Shown piece after piece: positions 24,966 to 32,259 of a stretch of 33,497 nt of DNA. Numbering within the stretch: position 1 is the first letter of the stretch; each line of letters begins with the position of its first letter. The position numbers were made by a program, and so were the translations under genes. The DNA is from Myxococcales bacterium (GTDB taxonomy: Bacteria; Myxococcota; UBA4151). The stretch lies in the NCBI GenBank assembly GCA_002696345.1, contig NZRT01000065.1:70664-104160 (forward strand), in the 5' to 3' direction. The notes under the pieces are model-generated. The model was not told the DNA's origin, searched no databases, and saw nothing but the letters and a program-made list of their open reading frames with translations.

Positions 24966-25726
24966 AGCAAACCAAGCGCTTCTTCGGTGGCTTCGGTACC
25001 GTCGACACCACCGGTTAATCGAAGGAATATACTTTCGAGGTCCGTATCTCCTGCCACTGTGTTCCGCAGATCTTCAACACGGCCTTCCGTCTGAAGTTGA
25101 CCCTCAAGCAGAATACCAACTCGGTCGCAGACTTCTTCAGCAGTATCCAGACTGTGAGTACTCATGAACACGGCCATCCCATGGTCGTGAGCAGCACTAC
25201 GGAAGATATTTTTGACCAGACGAGCACCCTGGGGGTCCAGGCCGACCATCGGCTCATCGACCACGAGAATTTTCGGTCGGTGAAGTAAGGCAGCCGCCAT
25301 GATGAGGCGCTGTTTCATCCCGTGGGAAAAGCTAGCGACCAACTCATGGTGACGATCTGACAGTTTGAACAACTCCAGCAACTCGGAGCTTCGTTTGCCG
25401 AGGTCCCCAGACTCCATTTGGTAGAGTCCACCAATGAACCGGAGAAACTCCACCGCAGTCAGTTTGTCGTAGAGAAAGGGGCGATCCGGAATGAAGCCGA
25501 CAATCCGCTTCGTATTCATTCCGTCGACCGTGGGATCGATTCCATTCAGCCGAATGGTTCCGGAATCCGGCAGGGTGAGGCCCACGATCATGCGGAGCGT
25601 CGTGGATTTACCTGCACCATTGGGTCCCAGGAAACCGTAGACTTCACCGGCAGCGATGTTCAGATTCAGATTTCGGACTGCCAGACGGCCGCCATAGGCC
25701 TTCTGTATGTTTGTCATTTCAATCAT
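24962..25726 (-). CDS. ABC transporter ATP-binding protein
   Basis: A 254-residue ATPase with Walker A LGPNGAGKSTTLRM (about residues 33-46), signature SFSHGMKQRL, Walker B ILVVDEPMVGLDPQG and the switch histidine in MSTHSLDTAEEV. The FSHGMKQRL variant of the signature and the IGGLYQMESGD region are typical of ATPases that serve ABC-2 exporters, so it should power the permease encoded next. The start ATG 25726 has no good ribosome binding site; ATG 25717 (fourth codon) is possible. Inactivation or specialisation is not suggested, since all motifs are intact. Confidence 0.9.
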   Translation of the reverse strand: MIEMTNIQKAYGGRLAVRNLNLNIAAGEVYGFLGPNGAGKSTTLRMIVGLTLPDSGTIRLNGIDPTVDGMNTKRIVGFIPDRPFLYDKLTAVEFLRFIGGLYQMESGDLGKRSSELLELFKLSDRHHELVASFSHGMKQRLIMAAALLHRPKILVVDEPMVGLDPQGARLVKNIFRSAAHDHGMAVFMSTHSLDTAEEVCDRVGILLEGQLQTEGRVEDLRNTVAGDTDLESIFLRLTGGVDGTEATEEALGLL

Positions 25727-25848
25727 TGACGGGGCCCTACCCGCGGTGCGCTTGGTAGGTCAACACAGCGCCACTTCCCAGGGTGCTTAGAGAATGACGA
25801 GGCGGTCAGCCTAAACTGTGGCAACTGAGCATTGTATCAAATGGTCTT
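25727..25848 (-). promoter_or_regulatory. Leader of the ABC exporter operon with possible promoter and hairpin
   Basis: In the 122 bases between lexA and the ABC ATPase gene, read on the minus strand, there is an extended -10-like TGATACAAT (25839-25831) without a good -35. Close to the start codon is an inverted repeat CCTACC/GGTAGG (25759-25754 with 25741-25736) with a 12-base loop. The hairpin's right arm includes the only purine-rich bases (GGTAGGG) that could act as ribosome binding site, so folding could mask it. Both signals are weak by eye. No T-tract terminator for lexA was seen. Confidence 0.3.
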
Positions 25849-26496
25849 TTAAACTCTTCTGTAGACACCGATGACCACGCCTAGGATTTGAAAATCGGTC
25901 GCGTCCTCTGGATACCAAAGAATAGGAGCCATGCTGCTGTTCGCCGGTTGCAAACGAATGTGGTGCCGCTCTGGGAAGTAGTATTTACAGGTCGTCTCAC
26001 CATCGACCATCGCCACGACAATTTGTCCCGATTGAGCTTCTGCGGTTGCCCGGACGAAGATGTAATCACCGTCTTTAATTCCGGCGTCGATCATCGACTC
26101 CCCACTGACCACAAGTCCGAAGACCTGATCCCGCCGACCGCCCGTGAAAAATGGATCGACCATCAACGTTTCATCGACGTTTTCCTCGGACAGCAACGGG
26201 AGACCGGCTGAGATGGCTCCCAGTATTGGAATCGATACCGGCTCTTCCATCCGTGGGAAGGGAATGATGTTGCTTCGATTCGGTCCATCGCAGAGCACGA
26301 TGCCTCGGCTGCGACTGCCGTCTCGGCGTATCGCCCCTTTCTTTTCCAGGGCGCTCACGTGAGCAGCTGCTGCATTGGTGGAGCGGAAGCCGAAGCCCGC
26401 TGCGATGTCTCGCATCGTCGGTGGATAGCCATGCTCGTGAAGGAAATGCCGTATAAATGTTAGGACTTCGCGTTGTCGATCTGTTAGGTCAGTCAT
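25849..26496 (-). CDS. lexA: SOS repressor LexA
   Basis: A 215-residue LexA, the self-cleaving repressor of the DNA damage response. The N-terminal winged helix has PPTMRDIAAGFGFRS and the recognition helix TNAAAAHVSALEKKG. The C-terminal serine peptidase part has the cleavage site A97-G98 (GAISAGLPLL), catalytic S134 (VSGESMIDAGI) and K171 (GETTCKYYF), with the correct 37-residue spacing between Ser and Lys. RecA-stimulated autocleavage should therefore work. A GGAG site lies six bases before the ATG. The operator on its own promoter shows autoregulation. The recognition helix differs from the E. coli type, in keeping with a different operator. Confidence 0.95.
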   Translation of the reverse strand: MTDLTDRQREVLTFIRHFLHEHGYPPTMRDIAAGFGFRSTNAAAAHVSALEKKGAIRRDGSRSRGIVLCDGPNRSNIIPFPRMEEPVSIPILGAISAGLPLLSEENVDETLMVDPFFTGGRRDQVFGLVVSGESMIDAGIKDGDYIFVRATAEAQSGQIVVAMVDGETTCKYYFPERHHIRLQPANSSMAPILWYPEDATDFQILGVVIGVYRRV

Positions 26497-26509
26497 CGGT
26501 GCTCCGTAC

Positions 26510-26544
26510 TGTACATTAGTACACTATCGACACTGAACGTGCAA
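26510..26544 (-). promoter_or_regulatory. lexA promoter with overlapping SOS operator
   Basis: Read on the minus strand: -35 TTGCAC (26544-26539), a 17-base spacer and a -10-like TACTAA (26521-26516). A perfect inverted repeat TGTAC-ATTA-GTACA (26510-26523) covers that -10 box, ending 14 bases before the lexA ATG. Position, symmetry and gene context make it a LexA box for autorepression. The motif differs from the E. coli CTGT-N8-ACAG box and the Gram-positive GAAC-N4-GTTC box. Confidence 0.75.
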
Positions 26545-26562
26545 GCAGTTGTTTGACCGAGC

Positions 26563-27489
26563 TTAACTGACCACTTGGACAAAGTCGCGCAGTTCACTTG
26601 TCGGGTCGAGGATGGGTTCGAGTACGCCCACATCATCGACAGCATAGATCTTCCAGCTTTTGCCTTCGATCGGCGCTGGGACCGCTTCAAAGTTCACATT
26701 CCCGCCTGCTAGGCGGAAGGCATTGACCGGGGTGCCTGGATGCTCCTTCGCTTCAAACCAACCGCTCCAAGTCACCTCCGTTAAATCCTCGATAGCGAAT
26801 GTTTGGCCGAGCGTGAGTTGGATGGAGAGACGACCGAGGTTCCCACGACTAATCTCACCCAAACCGACATAAAAACTGGAGGGCTCGTACTCGACGAGGT
26901 CACCCAGTTCGGGTTCACCCAAGCCGGCGCAACCGAAGACATTTCCACCAAACCATTCGGGGGGTGGATGATGAAACTTAAGGTCATAACTTCCACTGAG
27001 AGGACCGTTGCCACTGCCGATCGGTACGTCCAGGTGATCGTGAATCCAGTCTGCAAGACCTTTTGCGCCTTTCGCTTCGACAATGCTGCGGACCAGCGCT
27101 TTACAATCTTGCTCCGTCAGCAAGCATTCGCCGTAACGCCCCCCGAGACCATCCACATCGAGGGTCACTTGGAACCGACAGAAGGCACGATCGCCCCGAA
27201 GAAAGAGAAGTAACTCGTCCGCATCGAAAAAAGGCGTCAGTTCATCAGACAACTGCACTTGAGTTAATTCACTGAGACGGCCGCCCAAGCTTTTCAAGCC
27301 TTTGAGCCAGACCAGTTCGGGACCTGGTGGGACCAGGACTTCTGCAACCTCCGAGCTGAACAGCAGGCCTTCATCATCCACCGTCAAGCCGACCCAAGGT
27401 GCGAGGGAAGCGAGTTCTGTCCACGCCCTAGGCGCATCTTCCTCGTTGAGTAGAGCTTCTCTGATGCCGCTGATTTTTTCATGATCCAT
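26563..27489 (-). CDS. Hypothetical soluble protein next to lexA
   Basis: A 308-residue acidic, cytoplasmic-looking protein without signal peptide, membrane helix or recognised motif. It starts with a helical part (MDHEKISGIREALLNEEDAP), has GGRYGECLLTEQDCKALVRS in the middle, then a long beta-rich part with LGRLSIQLTLGQTFAIEDL and ends DFVQVVS. The start ATG 27489 is chosen over an upstream TTG that lacks any ribosome binding site. The gene ends 66 bases before lexA, but lexA has its own promoter in between, so cotranscription is not required. Whether it is SOS-regulated cannot be told; no second LexA box was seen at its start. Confidence 0.6.
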   Translation of the reverse strand: MDHEKISGIREALLNEEDAPRAWTELASLAPWVGLTVDDEGLLFSSEVAEVLVPPGPELVWLKGLKSLGGRLSELTQVQLSDELTPFFDADELLLFLRGDRAFCRFQVTLDVDGLGGRYGECLLTEQDCKALVRSIVEAKGAKGLADWIHDHLDVPIGSGNGPLSGSYDLKFHHPPPEWFGGNVFGCAGLGEPELGDLVEYEPSSFYVGLGEISRGNLGRLSIQLTLGQTFAIEDLTEVTWSGWFEAKEHPGTPVNAFRLAGGNVNFEAVPAPIEGKSWKIYAVDDVGVLEPILDPTSELRDFVQVVS

Positions 27490-27552
27490 GATAGCTGTCC
27501 CCACGACACCATGGTTTAGTGCTGGGCAATTCGTCAATCAGGGAGGCTGTTT

Positions 27553-27576
27553 CGTGGCGTCCTATCGAGCGCCACG
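27553..27576. repeat. Inverted repeat in divergent intergenic region
   Basis: CGTGGCG (27553-27559) and CGCCACG (27570-27576) form a perfect 7-base inverted repeat around a 10-base spacer, in the 124 bases between the hypothetical gene (start 27489, minus) and the DUF2079 gene (start 27614, plus). It could be an operator for one or both genes or a leader hairpin. There is no T tract, so it is not a terminator. No convincing -35/-10 pair was found around it. Confidence 0.4.
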
Positions 27577-27613
27577 GTAGGTAGACACAGCGGAGCATAT
27601 CCGAGAAGGATGG

Positions 27614-29515
27614 GTGGTGATTCAAGCGATAACACTCTGGTTTGGCTTGGCGCTGAACCTGTTGCTCCTGCTTCGGGCTCGACGGCTTGACTGGGCTGAA
27701 GTGTCCGTCATCGAACGGGCGAACGAGGCATTGCCCGACGCCAACATGTTTCTTTGGTCTGCCCTTCCAATTGCCTGGGCGTTGTATCGATTTGCACCGA
27801 CGGTAAAAGAGCGACTGATTGCGGTCCACTGGGTCAGTGCTCTGCTCGCTGTCGCCCTCCCTGAAGGGCGTTTCGCCTGTATCCTCGTGTTGGCTTGGGA
27901 TGCTGCCGTTCTGATCCCGTTGATATTGAATCGTTTTCCGCCGCTCCCTCGCCATCGACTGATTCCATGGGCGGGCTTCATCTTGAGCGCTGTGACCGCC
28001 AGTGTCTTCAGTCTTCATCGCCATGCACGCTTCGGTTCGGGGGGATGGGATGTCGGCTGTTTCAGCCACTCCACCTGGCTAGCCAGTGCCGGTGAACCCC
28101 TGGTGAGTACTGTGTTGCATCCGGAGGGCGTTCACGTTCTCGGAGATCACTTTTACCCGGTGGTCTACCTGTTGGCGCCCGTTCATTGGTTCGGTGGGGG
28201 CGCTTCCGCTTTGCTGATTTTACAGGCTTTGTGTGTCGCCGCCGTCGCTTTTCCATTCTACCGATTTGTACAGCGCCGCATCGACCATGTTGGTCTACAA
28301 TGTGCTTTATTGTTTGCGCTTTTGTTTAGCTTTGCCTGGCAAAGCGCTACCTATTTTGATTTTCACGCTCAAACCCTCGCCCTCTGGCCTTTAGCGGAAG
28401 CCTTGGAGCGTCTTGATCGGCAAGCCTACAAACCGATGTTGGGTTGGCTCGCATTCGCCTGGATTTGCAAAGAGAACATGCCCCTCTACGTGGCCTTCTT
28501 TGGGGCTTTTATTCTTCTCTTTCATTCCGGTGCGCGCCGTTTGGGCACGGGTATTTTTACCGCTGGTCTTGCTGGATTTGCGCTGACGTTGGGTCTGATT
28601 CAACCCGCGCTGCTCAAAGGAGGGCCTCAGGGAATGATTCACAAGGGAACCTATGCCCAGTTCGGTGCCACCTTGCCCGAAGCACTTTGGGAAATGATCA
28701 GTTCTCCGCTCCGCACCCTCTTGACGCTGATGAGTCCACTGGCAAAGCGCATGAGCTTCGTAACGACCTTCTGCGGCGCAGGAATTTTTGCCCTTTATCG
28801 TCCCCGCTATCTCGTCCTTGCCGTGCCGACGGTGGCGGAACGCTTTTTGAGTTCCAAGGAGCAAATGTGGGAGATGGGTTACCATTATGCTGCGCCATTG
28901 ACGTTGTTTGTGGCCTTCGCCGCGGTGGAGGGCATCGACGATCTCTTGAAGTGGTCGAAAGGACGATTCTCGGTGCTTGAACGTCCTCAGTCAGTGGCTG
29001 TTTTGGTGGCGAGTTTGGCCGTTTTAACCAATCTCTACGGCTACAAGCATCCGAGTAATTTCCTCACCTGGGAACACGATTACTTTCAGACGGTGGAAGA
29101 GGCCGAAGCAAGTCATCGGATGTTGGCGGAAGTCCCCGCGACCGGAGCCGTCGAAGCCATGAATCACCTGTTGCCTCATGTGGCAGCGCGCAAAGTCGCA
29201 ACCTTTCCCCGTGCTTGGCCGAAGGCGGAGATTCATGTTTTCAATTTCAGTCAGTCTGCCTGGCATCCCCAATCGAACCATAGCAAACGTTGGATCCGTG
29301 ATCGCTTAAGGCGTCTGCATCGGGAGAAGCGTTGGAGGCTTGCTTATTCGGAGGCTTCGGCTGTTCTCTATCTCGATACGAAACAGTTTCCGGGGCCCGA
29401 GGTGAAGCCTTCGATCCAACTCGAAAAACTGTTAGGACGTGGATCTACGAACCGGAACCTTCAGCGCAACCCGAAGGGCCGCCGACCGATAAAGGGTGAG
29501 AAGCGAGGAAATTGA
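27614..29515 (+). CDS. DUF2079 family membrane protein
   Basis: A 633-residue integral membrane protein with about a dozen hydrophobic segments to residue ~475 and a soluble C-terminal part. The region GGWDVGCFSHSTWLASAGEP, then VLGDHFYPVVYLLAPVHW and LLILQALCVAAVAFPFYRFV, is the hallmark of DUF2079 proteins, which resemble membrane glycosyltransferases that use polyprenyl-linked sugars; the actual reaction is unknown. The C-terminus is basic (KGRRPIKGEKRGN). The start is one of two consecutive GTG codons (27614, 27617), preceded by AAGGAT. Its stop overlaps the next ATG by one base (TGATG). Confidence 0.78.
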   Translation: MVIQAITLWFGLALNLLLLLRARRLDWAEVSVIERANEALPDANMFLWSALPIAWALYRFAPTVKERLIAVHWVSALLAVALPEGRFACILVLAWDAAVLIPLILNRFPPLPRHRLIPWAGFILSAVTASVFSLHRHARFGSGGWDVGCFSHSTWLASAGEPLVSTVLHPEGVHVLGDHFYPVVYLLAPVHWFGGGASALLILQALCVAAVAFPFYRFVQRRIDHVGLQCALLFALLFSFAWQSATYFDFHAQTLALWPLAEALERLDRQAYKPMLGWLAFAWICKENMPLYVAFFGAFILLFHSGARRLGTGIFTAGLAGFALTLGLIQPALLKGGPQGMIHKGTYAQFGATLPEALWEMISSPLRTLLTLMSPLAKRMSFVTTFCGAGIFALYRPRYLVLAVPTVAERFLSSKEQMWEMGYHYAAPLTLFVAFAAVEGIDDLLKWSKGRFSVLERPQSVAVLVASLAVLTNLYGYKHPSNFLTWEHDYFQTVEEAEASHRMLAEVPATGAVEAMNHLLPHVAARKVATFPRAWPKAEIHVFNFSQSAWHPQSNHSKRWIRDRLRRLHREKRWRLAYSEASAVLYLDTKQFPGPEVKPSIQLEKLLGRGSTNRNLQRNPKGRRPIKGEKRGN

Positions 29516-30138
29516 TGCCAAACAACGTCAACAGCAATAGTCCCATTCGCAATCTCTTCAATCGAATGGATCGGGATGGTGATGAGGGTGTGAACCGGAA
29601 AGAGGTCGTGAAGCACCTCAAGAGTGCTGACGTGCCCTCCGGTCCCTTCGGTGCAGTCCACAAAAAGGTGAGCAGGGAGTTTGTCGACAACCTGGATACA
29701 AACAAAGACGACAAGGTGACATGGAATGAGTTTCAAGGCGTCGCCAGTGAACTCCTTCCCGGCGAAGCCCTCGACGAGACGGGACGGGTGAATCGGGCCA
29801 TGCTGGGCAGGGAGTTTGGTCGGCTGGACAAGGATGCCGACGGCAAGGTGACCTACGACGAAATGGAGAAAGGTACCTACGAGCGGTTACCTGAAGGTAC
29901 CTCTTACAAGGGGATTATTGCAGAGGTCGCTGCGAAGTTGGGTATGGATGCGCTTGATGCCAACCGAGACGGATCGATCGCCGCTGAAGAACTCGAAGCC
30001 GTTGCGAGTGAAGTCGACCTCATTGCGGGTGGCGCACCGAGCGGAACCGCTGTTGTGAATGCGGACACACCGTCGGCAACGGAAACTGATGGACAGTCGG
30101 TGAGCCGTACAGCGAGTGACGAGGAAGTCAGCAGCTAG
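29515..30138 (+). CDS. Four-EF-hand calcium-binding protein
   Basis: A 207-residue acidic protein with four EF-hand loops of the correct 12-residue spacing: D19-E30 (DRDGDEGVNRKE), D61-E72 (DTNKDDKVTWNE), D105-E116 (DKDADGKVTYDE) and D148-E159 (DANRDGSIAAEE). Loops 3 and 4 are canonical; loops 1 and 2 have an acidic residue where Gly is normal at position 6. The last 40 residues are a Ser/Thr/Asp/Glu tail. There is no signal peptide, so it appears cytoplasmic. The start ATG overlaps the DUF2079 stop by one base (TGATG) and has GAGGAA upstream. The stop shares a CTAG with that of the facing gene. Confidence 0.85.
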   Translation: MPNNVNSNSPIRNLFNRMDRDGDEGVNRKEVVKHLKSADVPSGPFGAVHKKVSREFVDNLDTNKDDKVTWNEFQGVASELLPGEALDETGRVNRAMLGREFGRLDKDADGKVTYDEMEKGTYERLPEGTSYKGIIAEVAAKLGMDALDANRDGSIAAEELEAVASEVDLIAGGAPSGTAVVNADTPSATETDGQSVSRTASDEEVSS

Positions 30139-30470
30139 TGGGAGGATGCATCTCCGATGCCAACTTGGTGACGCTTATTAAACGCTTCCATTTGCTCCGG
30201 GGAGGCGGGTTTCTGAAACCGCTTCTTCCAGTCTGAATAGGGCATCCCGTAAATTACCTTACGGGCTTCCGGGTCGCTGATCTCGACCCCTCTCTGCTGA
30301 GCCTCTGCTAAATACCATTTGCCCAAACAGTTGCGGCAAAAGTTGGCCAAAATCATCAAGTCGATATTCTGGACATCTGTTCGATTCTGAAGGTGTTGGA
30401 CCAGTCGCCGAAAGACAGCGGCTTCAATCGCAGTACGTTCTTCATCATCCCGTTCTTTAGGTTTTGGCAT
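30135..30470 (-). CDS. DUF1244 family protein
   Basis: A 111-residue small soluble protein with the DUF1244 signature: VFRRLVQHLQNRTDVQNIDL, ILANFCRNCLGKWY and VIYGMPYSDWKK. The family is widespread and helical with no known function. Its FCRNC cysteines suggest metal or redox chemistry, but this is not established. The start ATG 30470 has GGAG eight bases upstream; the longer frame begins with a GTG that lacks one. The stop TAG overlaps that of the EF-hand gene as CTAG. The 103 bases between its start and lnt (30471-30573) hold a weak -10-like TATGAC for lnt and nothing else recognised. Confidence 0.88.
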   Translation of the reverse strand: MPKPKERDDEERTAIEAAVFRRLVQHLQNRTDVQNIDLMILANFCRNCLGKWYLAEAQQRGVEISDPEARKVIYGMPYSDWKKRFQKPASPEQMEAFNKRHQVGIGDASSH

Positions 30471-30573
30471 CGTGTTGATCTCCACATTCCCTCGTTCGCT
30501 TCACCGTTCGAAGGTAAAGATTCAAGACTTATGACCCCTTGTTCTGTTAGCCGATGCCGCAGAAGGGGGGACG

Positions 30574-32259
30574 ATGGGGTTGATTCAGTGGAGTGAGACA
30601 CATCCCTACAAGGCCTCTGCCTTGAGTGGTCTTGTGCTGGCATTTTGTCATCCCTTTGTATCTCCGGGTCATTCCGGCCCACCTCACCTGCCGATCGTCG
30701 GTGCTCTGCTGGCTCTGGTTGCGTTTGTTCCCTATTTGGCTGCGTTAGAGGCCGCCCAAAAGAAGCGAACGATCATCGTTTCTACCTACCTGTGCTTCGG
30801 ACTCCAACTGGGGGTCTCGGTCTATTGGCTCGATGTCGCTATTCATCGTTATGGAGGCTTGCCCCATATCGTATCGGTACTCGCCATTTCGGCGATTGCG
30901 TTGATCACTGGCACTTACTTGGCCTTGGCCGTTCTTTCTGGCTGTTGGGCGGCGAAGCGAATGAAGTGCTCTCGTGCCCTGGTGTTGCCTTTCTTTTGGC
31001 TGGTAGGGGATGCGATTCGGGGAGCCTGGATTTACGGCTATCCGCTGAGTGGTTTTCCATGGGCGCACGTGTCTGCCACACAAGCCGAAAATCCGTGGCT
31101 GAGACCCCTCCTGAGTTTGGGAGGTATCGAGCTGCTTGCCCTTTGGGTTTTTGCCTTTAACCTGGTGGCGCTTCGTACGGTTCAAGGTCGCTTCAATCGA
31201 CGCCAAATCGTGTTGAATTTAACGATCCTGGTTGGCGTGCCAGCACTTTGGAGCGGCGCTTGGCATCACCACGTCAATCAAGCGATGACTCAAGCAAAGA
31301 CTCATCAATTTGGTCTCATCCAAGGGAACTTGAGCCAGGACTTGAAGAATGATTTGCGCAATCGAGGTCGCTACATGCTCAATGTCCAAAGACGATTGAG
31401 TGCAGAACTTGCGGCCCAACAACCCGACGCCATTATTTGGTCTGAGGTGACATACCCCTTCGCCTTAAATCGGGACGCGCCACGCTTGGGCGCTCGACAG
31501 CTGGGTTATGGCCCCGGCGCGCCACCTCCGAAACTTAGCTTAGTCGGTGCCATGGTGGGTTGGGAGCAGAGCGAGGGGACTTGCCAGGCAAATGATGATT
31601 GCAACCGGGGCGAGTCATGTCGTCAGGGGCTTTGCCGAAACTACCTTATCCACAACAGCCTTGTTGCATTGGATCGGGACCTGCAAATGCTTGGGCGTGC
31701 TGATAAGTACCATCTTGTTCCCTTTGGAGAATACGTTCCTGGTCGGTCGGTCCTGGGATTGTTGGGAATCGATAAGTTGGTTCCCGTGGCGGGTCGGATG
31801 CGCCCTGCTGAGACCATTCAACCCATTGAAACGCCGTTGGGTAAGATCGGCGGCTTGATCTGTTACGAGGGCGTCTTTCCGGTGGCGAGCCTTCGCCTCG
31901 TCGAACAGGGGGCGAGTCTGCTTGTGAACCCAACAAACGACACTTGGTACGGCGCCACCAGTGGGCCCTGGCAACACCTCGAATTCTATCGGATGCGAGC
32001 TCTTGAGACGGGTCGACCGATCCTACGCGTCGCAAACAGTGGCATCAGCGGTTGGTTTGATCCCTTGGGGCGCGCCTACGACTTGACCGCCCTCAATGAG
32101 GAATCAGCAACAATCGTGAACGTGAATCGAGCTGTGGTTGATACCCCTTATGTACGCCTCGGAGGAGCGCCGAGTTGGTTCATACTTGCTGTCGCTCCCT
32201 TCCTGTTGATCTTCGCCAGGTTGCGTCGGCGGGATCCCGAGGCTACGGACAAGCCATGA
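30574..32259 (+). CDS. lnt: Apolipoprotein N-acyltransferase with inserted Cys module
   Basis: A 561-residue Lnt: about eight membrane helices in the first 235 residues, then the periplasmic carbon-nitrogen hydrolase domain. It adds the third acyl chain to the N-terminal cysteine of lipoproteins. The catalytic triad is E291 (IIWSEVTYP), K378 (ADKYHLVPFGEYVPG) and C430 (GGLICYEGVFP). Between E291 and K378 is an unusual stretch with C337, C343, C349 and C354 (CQANDDCNRGESCRQGLC), a four-cysteine module in the variable loop before HNSLVALD. The rest of the family has no such module, to my knowledge. The start ATG 30574 has a GGGGGG/AAGGGG site. The stop overlaps prfB as ATGA. Confidence 0.93.
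   Translation: MGLIQWSETHPYKASALSGLVLAFCHPFVSPGHSGPPHLPIVGALLALVAFVPYLAALEAAQKKRTIIVSTYLCFGLQLGVSVYWLDVAIHRYGGLPHIVSVLAISAIALITGTYLALAVLSGCWAAKRMKCSRALVLPFFWLVGDAIRGAWIYGYPLSGFPWAHVSATQAENPWLRPLLSLGGIELLALWVFAFNLVALRTVQGRFNRRQIVLNLTILVGVPALWSGAWHHHVNQAMTQAKTHQFGLIQGNLSQDLKNDLRNRGRYMLNVQRRLSAELAAQQPDAIIWSEVTYPFALNRDAPRLGARQLGYGPGAPPPKLSLVGAMVGWEQSEGTCQANDDCNRGESCRQGLCRNYLIHNSLVALDRDLQMLGRADKYHLVPFGEYVPGRSVLGLLGIDKLVPVAGRMRPAETIQPIETPLGKIGGLICYEGVFPVASLRLVEQGASLLVNPTNDTWYGATSGPWQHLEFYRMRALETGRPILRVANSGISGWFDPLGRAYDLTALNEESATIVNVNRAVVDTPYVRLGGAPSWFILAVAPFLLIFARLRRRDPEATDKP

Noticed and set aside
32175-32255. Longer prfB frame starting inside lnt
   Set aside because: The family N-terminus and the ATGA overlap place the start at 32256; the extension encodes the shadow of the last lnt helix.
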